From: Paenibacillus sp. FSL A5-0031
Lineage (GTDB): Bacteria; Bacillota; Bacilli; Paenibacillales; Paenibacillaceae
Assembly: GCF_001956295.1 (NCBI RefSeq)
Contig: NZ_MRTD01000007.1
Coordinates: forward strand, 124,001-188,000
DNA: 64,000 nt
Reading direction: 5' to 3'
Made by a program: the position numbers and the translations under genes. Positions 51,662 through 59,794 of the stretch are shown here, in pieces. The notes under the pieces are model-generated. The model did no database searches and was not told the origin of the DNA. It was given only the letters and a program-made list of their open reading frames with translations. Positions within the stretch are counted from its first letter, which is position 1, and each line of letters begins with the position of its first letter.

Positions 51662-53365
51662 ATGAGACAAAGTAAGCTTTTAATGCCTACCTTGCGCGAG
51701 GCGCCGTCAGAAGCGGAAGCAGCCAGCCATCAATTAATGCTGCGTGCAGGTCTTATTAGACAGCTTGCCGCAGGTATTTATACGTATTTGCCGCTTGGCA
51801 GGCGCGTGCTCAGAAAACTCGAGCAAATCGTAAGAGAAGAAATGGATCAAGCCGGAGCACAAGAGGTATTAATGCCCGCTATGCAGCCGGCAGAGCTGTG
51901 GCAGCAATCGGGACGATATGATGTGTATGGACCTGAGCTTATGCGGCTGCGTGACCGCCATGATCGCGAGTTTACGCTTGGACCAACGCATGAAGAAGTG
52001 ATTACAGCTCTTGTGCGCAGTGAGGTAAGCTCTTATCGGCAGCTGCCTATGACATTGTATCAGATTCAAACTAAATTCCGCGACGAGAAGCGTCCACGCT
52101 ATGGCTTGCTCCGCGGCAGAGAATTTCTAATGAAAGATGCTTATTCCTTTGATGAGGACTTTGATGGGCTTCATCGCAGCTATACGAGCATGTACGAGGC
52201 TTATAATCGCATCTTCACACGTTGTGGTCTAAATTACCGTCCGGTTGAAGCTGATGCAGGTTCAATTGGTGGAGAAGGCGGAACACATGAATTTATGGCA
52301 CTCGCTGATATTGGTGAAGACACGATTGCTGTGTGCAATTCATGCGACTATGCGGCGAATTTGGAAAAAGCTGAATACAAGCTGTCGGAACAAACAACGG
52401 ATACAGAGCAGAATAATGATTCTGCGTTGGTGCGTCATCATACACCGGAGATTAAGAAGATTGACCAGCTTGTCGAGGCTTTTGGCCTTGGAGCAGATGC
52501 TTTTATGAAAACACTGATTTATGTTGCTGACGGTGCTCCGGTTGCTGTTGTTGTTCGGGGAGATCATGAGGTAAATGAAATAAAAGTGAAAAATGCGCTT
52601 GCTGTAGCTCATCTGGAGCTTGCGGATCAAGCTACGACAGAGCGGGTAACTGGCGCACCTACCGGCTTTGCCGGACCGCTCGGCTTGCAAATTCCCATTT
52701 ATGCGGACCATGCGGTTCTTGCGATGAAATCAGGAATTGCAGGAGCGAATGAGCAGGATTATCATATCGGAAATGTTATCCCAAGCATTCATTTGAAGGA
52801 TGTGCAGGCAGGTGATTATCGAAATGCAGCAATAGGAGACGGGTGCCCGCGATGCGAGACAGGCAGCTTGGTATTTTACCGCGGCATTGAGGTTGGCCAT
52901 GTGTTCAAGCTGGGAACGAAATACAGTGAAGCGCTAAATGCTAAGTTTTTAAATGCGTCGGGCTCAGAACAGCCATTAATAATGGGCTGCTATGGTATCG
53001 GAGTTTCACGTTTGCTCTCTGCGGTACTTGAACAGCACTCCGATAGCAATGGCATCATTTGGCCTAAATCGATAGCACCCTACCAAGTTCATGTGGTACC
53101 TGTATCAGCGAAGGATCAGGTCCAAATGGATTTGGCCGCGCATATTACAGCAAGATTGCTTGAGGCTGGGGTAGAGACGCTGCTCGATGATCGTGACGAG
53201 CGCCCAGGCGTCAAATTCAAGGACTCCGATCTTATCGGCATACCGCTGCGCATTGTAGTAGGGAAACATGCTGCTGATGGAATCGTAGAGATTAAGCAAA
53301 GGAACGAATTAGAAGCGCAAAAGCTAGAATTAGAAGAAGCTATCGCTTTTGCTTTACGCAACTAA
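51662..53365 (+). CDS. proS: Prolyl-tRNA synthetase, bacterial type with editing domain
   Basis: Charges tRNA-Pro. The 567-aa class II synthetase has motif 1 near GIYTYLPLGRRVLRKLEQIV, motif 2 in RDEKRPRYGLLRGREFLMKDAYSF, the INS editing domain at about 225-385 (KTLIYVADGAPVAVVVRGDHEVNE), motif 3 in GCYGIGVSRLLSAVLEQ, and the C-terminal anticodon-binding domain. The start at 51662 follows CGGAGGG with nine bases of spacing; the open frame back to 51548 crosses the T-box terminator. Length fits ProS of bacterial type. Controlled by the upstream T-box. Confidence 0.97.
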   Translation: MRQSKLLMPTLREAPSEAEAASHQLMLRAGLIRQLAAGIYTYLPLGRRVLRKLEQIVREEMDQAGAQEVLMPAMQPAELWQQSGRYDVYGPELMRLRDRHDREFTLGPTHEEVITALVRSEVSSYRQLPMTLYQIQTKFRDEKRPRYGLLRGREFLMKDAYSFDEDFDGLHRSYTSMYEAYNRIFTRCGLNYRPVEADAGSIGGEGGTHEFMALADIGEDTIAVCNSCDYAANLEKAEYKLSEQTTDTEQNNDSALVRHHTPEIKKIDQLVEAFGLGADAFMKTLIYVADGAPVAVVVRGDHEVNEIKVKNALAVAHLELADQATTERVTGAPTGFAGPLGLQIPIYADHAVLAMKSGIAGANEQDYHIGNVIPSIHLKDVQAGDYRNAAIGDGCPRCETGSLVFYRGIEVGHVFKLGTKYSEALNAKFLNASGSEQPLIMGCYGIGVSRLLSAVLEQHSDSNGIIWPKSIAPYQVHVVPVSAKDQVQMDLAAHITARLLEAGVETLLDDRDERPGVKFKDSDLIGIPLRIVVGKHAADGIVEIKQRNELEAQKLELEEAIAFALRN

Positions 53366-53428
53366 AGTTGAAAACATATGCATGAAATGGGTTTGAAAAA
53401 TCCATGGTGGCCTATGGAATATAAGTTC

Positions 53429-53476
53429 AAAAGGGTGCGAGACGGCTTCATATGAAGACGCTCGCGCCCTTTTTTG
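53429..53476 (+). terminator. Terminator of proS
   Basis: aaaagggtgcgag/ctcgcgccctttt with one G:C-rich mismatch, inner cttcat/atgaag pairing, then TTTTTT. Confidence 0.87.
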
Positions 53477-53609
53477 AGATAAGTCGGCTGTAAGCGTAAA
53501 ATTAGTCAATAATCCAAGTTGCCATAACATAAGATGGAGTATAAGATAAAAGTAAGAACAAATTATCAGAACATTTCGTCAACTATTCTGAGGTAAGGGA
53601 GGGATTGCC

Positions 53610-54206
53610 GTGAACAAAAGCCATGAAGTCGAATATTGCAATTTGGAGCTGCGATTTGACCGGCGGCAAATCCAAAATCTCATCCGCGATCTTATTCAGG
53701 AAGGGTACTCCTTGTACTGGAGTGAGACGGAGGGGCAGTTTCTTGTATCCATTCGAACTGGCCGCAAGCTCGTTAAGCTTCAGTTCCAGCGAATGAAGAA
53801 CCGTTACAAAATTGTCGGGGACTACATTATTAAAGATGAGAAGCTGTCAGAATTAATTGAAAAGCTGATTAATGACACACGTGGACATGCGATTGTGAAG
53901 CGCATTAAAGATCGTCAAATCGTCATTGAGAGTATTATGTTCGGTGAGATTATACGACTCGTGGAGGTGTCCGGTATGGAACATCGGATTATTTATCAGA
54001 AGAAGCCTTTCGTTACAATAGAAGAAATGATTAGAGCATTTCAATCAAAGCGTGCTGAGGAAAGAGCGGTTGTACTGCGTTATGAGCTGGATTATGAGCT
54101 ATCGATGCTGTTTGACGCGCTAGAGAGCAAGGATGAGGAAGCGGTTACTGAGTCTAAAGAGCGGCTGAATACTCTTCGCTCGGAAATGTTGCAATTGGAA
54201 CTCTGA
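53610..54206 (+). CDS. Conserved-looking hypothetical protein, 198 aa
   Basis: No family recognised. The protein is soluble, highly charged and predicted helical toward its end (SKRAEERAVVLRYELDYELS, LFDALESKDEEAVTESKERL). The first half contains LELRFDRRQIQNLIRDLIQE and GDYIIKDEKLSELIEKLIND. There is one Cys and no signal peptide or TM. The start is GTG at 53610 with GGGAGGG seven bases upstream. Monocistronic with its own terminator. Composition and codon use look like the neighbours. Confidence 0.75.
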   Translation: MNKSHEVEYCNLELRFDRRQIQNLIRDLIQEGYSLYWSETEGQFLVSIRTGRKLVKLQFQRMKNRYKIVGDYIIKDEKLSELIEKLINDTRGHAIVKRIKDRQIVIESIMFGEIIRLVEVSGMEHRIIYQKKPFVTIEEMIRAFQSKRAEERAVVLRYELDYELSMLFDALESKDEEAVTESKERLNTLRSEMLQLEL

Positions 54207-54234
54207 TGATAGATGCTAGCCCCCATTTGAAAAC

Positions 54235-54283
54235 ATAAAAACGATCAAAAGCTGCTTTCTAACAGCATTTGATCGTTTTTATG
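54235..54283 (+). terminator. Terminator after the 198-aa protein gene
   Basis: aaaaacgatcaaa/tttgatcgttttt with inner gctg/acagc pairing; T-run follows. Confidence 0.87.
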
Positions 54284-54489
54284 TTGTTCATTTACCATTA
54301 AAAAAGACTCCTTTTATTATAAAATGACTAAGCTTTTCGGTATATATAAGATAAACTTTTTAGTTCTCTCAATATAATTGATGCGACTATTGCGACATTT
54401 TTCCTTGCAGACAGTTTTCTTCTTGCCGCAAAAAGAGTAAAATGAAACTATTGTGACCCAAAATAGATGATGAAGGATGGAAGAACCAG

Positions 54490-55902
54490 ATGTCAAAACA
54501 GCAAATTGGTGTAATTGGATTAGCCGTAATGGGTAAAAACCTTGCCCTTAACATTGAAAGCAGAGGCTTCACGGTATCGGTGTTCAACCGTTCACGCGAG
54601 AAGACTGATGATCTTGTTCAAGAAGCAGTTGGAAAAAATCTTGTTCCTACTTATACAATCGAGGAATTTGTTCAATCATTGGAAGTTCCCCGCAAAATTT
54701 TGATTATGGTACAAGCAGGTGCAGGAACAGACGCGACGATCGATTCACTCGTTCCACATTTGGCTGAAGGCGATATCATTATCGATGGCGGAAACGCTTA
54801 TTTCCCTGATACTGTTCGTCGCAGCAAAGATCTAGAAGCTAAAGGCTTCCGTTTTATCGGAACTGGCGTTTCTGGCGGCGAAGAGGGAGCACTAAAAGGA
54901 CCTTCTATCATGCCGGGTGGACAAAAATCCGCTTACGAGCTGGTTGAACCTATTCTTACTGCTATTTCAGCTAAAGTTGGAGACGATGCTTGCTGCACAT
55001 ATATCGGTCCAGATGGCGCAGGTCATTATGTGAAAATGGTACATAACGGAATCGAATACGGCGATATGCAGCTGATTTGCGAAGCTTATGATCTGCTTAA
55101 AAACGTACTTGATGTTAGTGCTGAAGAGCTGCACGAAATTTTCTCCGAGTGGAATAAAGGCGAGCTTGACAGCTACCTAATCGAAATTACTAGAGATATC
55201 TTCTCCAAATACGATCCTGAGACAGGCAAGCCAATGGTAGATGTTATCTTGGATTCCGCTGGTCAAAAAGGTACTGGAAAATGGACAAGCCAAAGCTCGC
55301 TAGATCTTGGCGTACCGCTTTCTATCATTACAGAATCCGTATTTACTCGTTTCTTGTCAGCTATGAAGGAAGAGCGCGTTGCGGCAAGCAAAGTACTTAA
55401 CGGACCTGCAAAAACACCTTTCCAAGGTGACAGAGCAGCATTTATCGAATCTGTTCGCAAAGCATTGTTCGCAAGTAAAATTTGCTCGTACGCTCAAGGA
55501 TTTGCTCAAATGCGTGCAGCTTCTGAAGAATTTAACTGGGATCTTAACTACGGCGAAATCGCTATGATTTTCCGCGGCGGCTGCATTATCCGTGCTCGCT
55601 TCCTGCAAAACATCAAAGACGCTTACGACCGTGATCCTAACCTGCGCAACCTTTTGCTTGATTCTTATTTCCAAAACATCGTTGAGTCGTACCAAGGGGC
55701 TTGGCGTGAAGTGATCTCCGCTGCAGTTTCGAACGGAGTACCGGTTCCTGCATTCTCAAGTGCAATTGCTTACTTCGACAGCTACCGTACGGAGCGTTTG
55801 CCTGCAAACCTGCTTCAAGCGCAGCGTGACTACTTCGGTGCTCACACGTTCAAACGTATAGACAAAGAAGGAAGCTTCCACTTTAACTGGATGCAATCTT
55901 AA
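54490..55902 (+). CDS. gndA: 6-phosphogluconate dehydrogenase (decarboxylating)
   Basis: Oxidatively decarboxylates 6-phosphogluconate to ribulose 5-phosphate in the pentose phosphate pathway. The 470-aa long-type enzyme has the N-terminal Rossmann motif [18 protein letters not shown] followed by VFNRSREKT, which reads NADP from [15 protein letters not shown] and the catalytic block [19 protein letters not shown] (K and N conserved) follow. The C-terminal [21 protein letters not shown] is diagnostic. GGATGG lies before the ATG. No zwf or pgl neighbours are in the window. Confidence 0.96.
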   Translation: MSKQQIGVIGLAVMGKNLALNIESRGFTVSVFNRSREKTDDLVQEAVGKNLVPTYTIEEFVQSLEVPRKILIMVQAGAGTDATIDSLVPHLAEGDIIIDGGNAYFPDTVRRSKDLEAKGFRFIGTGVSGGEEGALKGPSIMPGGQKSAYELVEPILTAISAKVGDDACCTYIGPDGAGHYVKMVHNGIEYGDMQLICEAYDLLKNVLDVSAEELHEIFSEWNKGELDSYLIEITRDIFSKYDPETGKPMVDVILDSAGQKGTGKWTSQSSLDLGVPLSIITESVFTRFLSAMKEERVAASKVLNGPAKTPFQGDRAAFIESVRKALFASKICSYAQGFAQMRAASEEFNWDLNYGEIAMIFRGGCIIRARFLQNIKDAYDRDPNLRNLLLDSYFQNIVESYQGAWREVISAAVSNGVPVPAFSSAIAYFDSYRTERLPANLLQAQRDYFGAHTFKRIDKEGSFHFNWMQS

Positions 55903-55914
55903 TTAGATCAGCCA

Positions 55915-56238
55915 TTAGTTCCTCGTCTCGCGAGGATTGTCCTTATTTAAGCCATAAGCTGCTTGACGCAAACAGTCGCGCAGTCGATCGGCCTCTTGAT
56001 TGGAATAATGTCTGCGATGGATGAGCGACATGGCCGCTTCGGCAAAGAAATGAAAATTTTGCAATAAGCGTGGCTGCGTAAGATCCTTTAAGGCTGGATC
56101 TTCGTCAGCCACCTTTTTTTTAATAAATTCAAGCATCCAGACCACATCTTCCCTGCAAAGGGGATGGTCAGGATCGAGAATACGATTGAAGCGTTTTTGA
56201 GTTGGACTTTGATCAGGCAACTGAAGATCACTGTTCAT
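55915..56238 (-). CDS. Hypothetical protein, 107 aa
   Basis: No family recognised. A soluble, charged, mostly helical protein (FNRILDPDHPLCREDVVWMLEF, LQNFHFFAEAAMSLIHRRHY). The ATG at 56238 is preceded by AGGAGTGACATTAGC; the frame continues upstream to 56283 but that ATG has no ribosome binding site. It lies convergent with gnd, with 12 bases between stops. Confidence 0.65.
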   Translation of the reverse strand: MNSDLQLPDQSPTQKRFNRILDPDHPLCREDVVWMLEFIKKKVADEDPALKDLTQPRLLQNFHFFAEAAMSLIHRRHYSNQEADRLRDCLRQAAYGLNKDNPRETRN

Positions 56239-56383
56239 CGCTAATGTCACTCCTATTCTCGAATAAACATCTTTATCATCCATACGGCATATATAACTTT
56301 TTTATACCCTAGTATTACAAAAAAATGATATGATATTGTAGAAAAATTGGTTTAACAAGAACGAAAAGGGTGAAACGGTTACG

Positions 56384-56908
56384 ATGGGAAGGCAACAATT
56401 GAGTAAATTAGTGCTTATCGGGTTTATGGGAACCGGCAAATCAACCGTCAGCAAGCTGCTTTCCGAGAAGGTGGGCTGCACGCGCATCGACGGCGATGAA
56501 GAAATCGAAAGGCTGGAAAACAAGCGGGTTTCTGATATTTTCGCATCGGATGGCGAAGCAGGTTTTCGGATCATTGAAACCAAAGTGCTGGGAACGATTT
56601 TGGAGCGCGAGGATACCTGTGTGGTTGCAACAGGCGGCGGCGCAGTGCTAAGTCCCATTAATCGTGAGCTAATGCTTAAAAACGGTTTTGTCGTCGCTTT
56701 AAAGGCGAGCCCAGATCAAATCATCGCTCGGGTAAAGACGGACACAGAGCGGCCTTTGCTTCAAGGCGATGCAGAGGAGCGAGTTAATCTGCTGCTTAAA
56801 CAGCGTGAGCATGCTTACGATTTTGCTCATTTTACGATCGATACGACAAATATGAGTGTGGAAGAGGTTGTTGCTGCAATACTCGAGCAATGGTCGCTTC
56901 ATAAATAA
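56384..56908 (+). CDS. aroK: Shikimate kinase
   Basis: Phosphorylates shikimate at O3 in the chorismate pathway. The 174-aa P-loop kinase has Walker A GFMGTGKST (residues 13-21), the substrate motif DGDEEIER with the DxD acid (D36 region), FRIIETKVL with the substrate-binding Arg, the GGGAVLSP segment, and the lid with RPLLQGD. AAAAGGGTG precedes the ATG. It is followed 77 bases later by aroA, the next enzyme of the pathway. Confidence 0.95.
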   Translation: MGRQQLSKLVLIGFMGTGKSTVSKLLSEKVGCTRIDGDEEIERLENKRVSDIFASDGEAGFRIIETKVLGTILEREDTCVVATGGGAVLSPINRELMLKNGFVVALKASPDQIIARVKTDTERPLLQGDAEERVNLLLKQREHAYDFAHFTIDTTNMSVEEVVAAILEQWSLHK

Positions 56909-56985
56909 CCGAGATCATTATCACCTCAATCAGCCGATTAGCTGTAGATGTGTATATATTATTGTAAAGGGAGATCATACGAACT

Positions 56986-58281
56986 ATGGACGTTTTAGTG
57001 ACACCAACGCCAAGACTTGAAGGTGAACTTCAAGCGCTTTCTTCAAAAAATTATACCACTCGCTACCTTCTGGTAGCCGCTCTAGCTGAAGGAACAAGTA
57101 CGATTTATTTCCCAGCCCACAGTGAAGACAGCGATGCAATGCGCCGCTGCATTCGGGATTTGGGAGCAACGGTAGAGGAAGACGAGGAGAAAATCGTTAT
57201 TACCGGTTTTGGCCGCAATCCTAAGCCAGTTGAGCAGTTGGATGTAGGTAACGCAGGTGCGGTTTTGCGGTTTTTGATGGCCATCGCGGCACTTTGCCCA
57301 GACGTAACCTTTATTAATCGTTATCCAGATTCTCTAGGTAAACGACCTCATAGCGACCTCATTGAATCTTTGACAGCGATGGGCGTTTCTATTGAGCATA
57401 ACGAAGGCAAGCTGCCTATTCGAATTCAAGGCGGCGCTCCAAAGGGCGGAAAAATTAAAGTTTCAGGCAACATAAGCTCGCAATTTTTGAGTGCGCTGCT
57501 GTTTTTGACGCCTCTTCTCGAAGAGGACAGTGAAATTGAAGTGCTGCATGATTTGAAGTCAAAAGTAGTAGTTGGCCAGACACTGGAAGTATTGGAGCAA
57601 GCGGGTATTGTTATCCATGCAGATGAGGACTATATGCGGTTCCGCATTCCAGGCGGTCAAAGCTATGAAGCAAAAACTTATTCTGTGCAAGGCGACTACC
57701 CGGGGTCTGCAGCCATTCTAGCAGCTGCGGCTGTAACGGAATCGGATGTCATCGTACACCGTTTGGAAGAGAAGAGCAAGCAAGGCGAACGCGCTGTCGT
57801 TGATGTGTTGAAAATGATGGAAGTTCCGCTTACGCATGAGAATGGCATTGTCCACGTGAAGGGCAATGGCAAGCTCAAAGCAGTCGAGTTCGATGGCGAT
57901 CATGCAACGGATGCTGTACTTGCAATGGTTGCAGCGGCTGTTTTTGCTGAAGGCACCTCTAGATTTTATAATGTAGAAAATTTGCGCTACAAAGAGTGTG
58001 ACCGCATTACCGATTATTTGAATGAATTAAGAAAAGCTGGAGCCAATGTCGAAGAACGCCAAGCGGAGATTATCGTGCATGGACGTCCTGAAGGTGTAGA
58101 GGGCGGTGTCGAAATCAATGCGCATTACGACCACCGTGTCATCATGGCATTATCGGTCGTTGGATTGCGTGCGAAACAACCTATTCGAATTCGTGATGCA
58201 CATCATGTAGCGAAGTCCTATCCGATATTCTTCGATCATTTGCAAGCTTTAGGCGCTAAGGTTGAATGGATTGAAGGCTAA
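56986..58281 (+). CDS. aroA: 3-phosphoshikimate 1-carboxyvinyltransferase (EPSP synthase)
   Basis: Transfers enolpyruvyl from PEP to shikimate 3-phosphate. The 431-aa protein has the expected N-terminal KNYTTRYLLVAALAEGTS, the PEP-binding LDVGNAGAVLRFLMAIA (a variant of the LGNAGTA motif), SSQFLSALLFLTPL, and the C-terminal RYKECDRITDYLNELRKAGA and DHRVIMALSVVGLRA. The first loop has Val-Gly-Asn-Ala-Gly-Ala-Val in place of LGNAGTAxR, so it may belong to the class II, less glyphosate-sensitive group. That class assignment is an inference. Confidence 0.93.
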   Translation: MDVLVTPTPRLEGELQALSSKNYTTRYLLVAALAEGTSTIYFPAHSEDSDAMRRCIRDLGATVEEDEEKIVITGFGRNPKPVEQLDVGNAGAVLRFLMAIAALCPDVTFINRYPDSLGKRPHSDLIESLTAMGVSIEHNEGKLPIRIQGGAPKGGKIKVSGNISSQFLSALLFLTPLLEEDSEIEVLHDLKSKVVVGQTLEVLEQAGIVIHADEDYMRFRIPGGQSYEAKTYSVQGDYPGSAAILAAAAVTESDVIVHRLEEKSKQGERAVVDVLKMMEVPLTHENGIVHVKGNGKLKAVEFDGDHATDAVLAMVAAAVFAEGTSRFYNVENLRYKECDRITDYLNELRKAGANVEERQAEIIVHGRPEGVEGGVEINAHYDHRVIMALSVVGLRAKQPIRIRDAHHVAKSYPIFFDHLQALGAKVEWIEG

Positions 58282-58335
58282 TTATTAGTTGACGTTTAGA
58301 AGCTTGTTCACAAAATAATGAATCGAGGTATGATC

Positions 58336-58770
58336 ATGGCATTTGAGAATCCGACTCGCGAGCATATTAAGGGTATTTTGGAGAATAGCACGACGGTAGC
58401 TGTTGTAGGCTTGTCAGACAATCCAGAGCGCGTATCCTATATGGTATCTGAAGCGATGCAAGCGAAGGGCTATACGATTATTCCTGTTAATCCTAACGCC
58501 GATTCAATCTTGGGACAAAAAAGTTATGCGTCTCTAAAAGATATTCCCGTGCCAGTAGATATCGTAAATGTTTTTCGCAGAAGCGAGCATACGCCGCCTG
58601 TAGCTGAAGAGGCGGTTGCCATCGGCGCAAAAACCTTCTGGCTGCAGCTTGGCATTGCAAACGAGGAAGCGGCTGCGATTGCTGCAGCAGGCGGTTTAGA
58701 GGTTATAATGGATCGTTGTATCAAGGTGGAGGATTCCATCTTGCTTCCGAACGGGAAACCCAAAAGATAA
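58336..58770 (+). CDS. CoA-binding (YccU-like) Rossmann-fold protein
   Basis: A 144-aa CoA_binding_2 domain protein: TTVAVVGLSDNPERVSYMVSEAM (nucleotide-binding loop), GYTIIPVNPNADSILGQKSY, DIVNVFRRSEHTPPVAEEAV, FWLQLGIANEEAA and VIMDRCIKVED. These match the YccU/YneT family. The biochemical role is unknown. Several in-frame ATGs exist; the one at 58336 has GAGG seven bases upstream. It may be cotranscribed with aroA, 54 bases before it. Confidence 0.85.
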   Translation: MAFENPTREHIKGILENSTTVAVVGLSDNPERVSYMVSEAMQAKGYTIIPVNPNADSILGQKSYASLKDIPVPVDIVNVFRRSEHTPPVAEEAVAIGAKTFWLQLGIANEEAAAIAAAGGLEVIMDRCIKVEDSILLPNGKPKR

Positions 58771-58907
58771 CAGTTATAAAAAACAGGTCACTCCTACACA
58801 ATAAGAAAGCTTCAAGAGCGATTGCGTACTTGTTTTTCGCATGTAGAAAGCGAAACAAGCGGCATTCACTTGAAGACAATACGATTGTAATTCAAGGAGG
58901 ACACGAC

Positions 58908-59549
58908 GTGAATCAGTTTTCGCAACAACCGGGTAATTACCAAGGCCAACAGAGCTACCTTAACCAAAATGCACATTTTGAGCCATCTGGCCATGTGCAA
59001 TCGCACTACCAAGGGCAGCTAAGCCAACCGACTTTTGGCAGAGAAACGCACTCGATTGTTGCTAACTCGCCAGGCGGTTACCAATCGTCTAATGCTTATA
59101 GCCAAGGAGCGCAAACACAACATTATGCTCCTAATAACTATTCGAATATGACGCATCCGGTGGGAACGAACAATTCATTCATGTCGCATCAACCGGTTCA
59201 CAGCTACGCGCAATCGCCAGCAACGGCGTTTGGCAACGTAGGTCCGGTTATCGCACATGTAGGTTATCAAGCTGGTTCTGAGCATAACCAACAACATTCT
59301 TACTACCAGCCAACCTCGAATAATGGGGCGCAGTATGCTCAGCATGCAGCATCCAATTATGGAGGTTACGGCCAATCTCAATTCCAAAATGGATATGGCG
59401 GTATGACACAAACTCACTCCAACACGTCGCTTCACCCTGTATATGAAGCAACGAATGCTTATCAAAATGCAGGGCCTGTCATTTCTCATGTAGGCTGGCA
59501 GTCGACGAGTGCAGTCAATTCTTCTCCTTATTCAGGCGGTAATCGATAA
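58908..59549 (+). CDS. Low-complexity Asn/Gln/His/Tyr/Ser-rich protein
   Basis: A 213-aa protein with no hydrophobic segment, no Cys, few charged residues and high Asn, Gln, Ser, Tyr, His and Gly. Two copies of a motif are visible: GPVIAHVGYQ at about residue 110 and GPVISHVGWQ at about 195, preceded by NV and NA. The start is GTG at 58908 with AAGGAGG seven bases upstream; the frame extends to 58716 but overlaps the previous gene without a signal. Composition recalls spore-coat or prion-like proteins. No homologue is recognised and no function is proposed. Confidence 0.72.
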   Translation: MNQFSQQPGNYQGQQSYLNQNAHFEPSGHVQSHYQGQLSQPTFGRETHSIVANSPGGYQSSNAYSQGAQTQHYAPNNYSNMTHPVGTNNSFMSHQPVHSYAQSPATAFGNVGPVIAHVGYQAGSEHNQQHSYYQPTSNNGAQYAQHAASNYGGYGQSQFQNGYGGMTQTHSNTSLHPVYEATNAYQNAGPVISHVGWQSTSAVNSSPYSGGNR

Positions 59550-59585
59550 CACTTTTTTTATCCAATTAGAAAAGAATCATCAACA

Positions 59586-59616
59586 TCGGCGGGCCCTTAC
59601 AGGCTCGCCGTTTTAC
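59586..59616 (+). terminator. Terminator after the low-complexity protein gene
   Basis: cggcgggcc/ggctcgccg with one mismatch around cttaca, followed by TTTTA; a moderate T-tract. Confidence 0.7.
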
Positions 59617-59667
59617 TTTGACAAAAACGCAGCAAACGCTTAACATCGATATAGATGTGTTTGAATA

Positions 59668-59781
59668 ATGCTTACGGAGTTAGTTTTGTTTTGCAAAACT
59701 TAGGCTTATGCTTACGAAGTAGTTTTGCTTCGCAAAACTTGAAACTTATGCTTACGAAGTAGTTTTGCTCTGCAAAACTTG
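59668..59781 (+). repeat. Three tandem 40-base repeats, each with a hairpin, before the PTS gene
   Basis: Units start at 59668, 59708 and 59748, exactly 40 bases apart. Each begins atgcttacg and contains agttttg-n-nnn-n-caaaact, an 8-bp stem with a 3-base loop (ttt, ttc, tct). The first unit has one extra T and a G:T closing pair. The third ends three bases before GGAGG of the PTS gene. They lie in the probable 5' leader. No terminator partner was found, so this is not a classic LicT/GlcT RAT element. Confidence 0.85.
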
Positions 59782-59794
59782 AAGGAGGTGCAAG

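Noticed and set aside
59668-59781. CRISPR array
   Set aside because: Only three units with almost no spacer variation between them; the conserved part includes the whole 40-base period apart from a few bases, and no cas genes are present.
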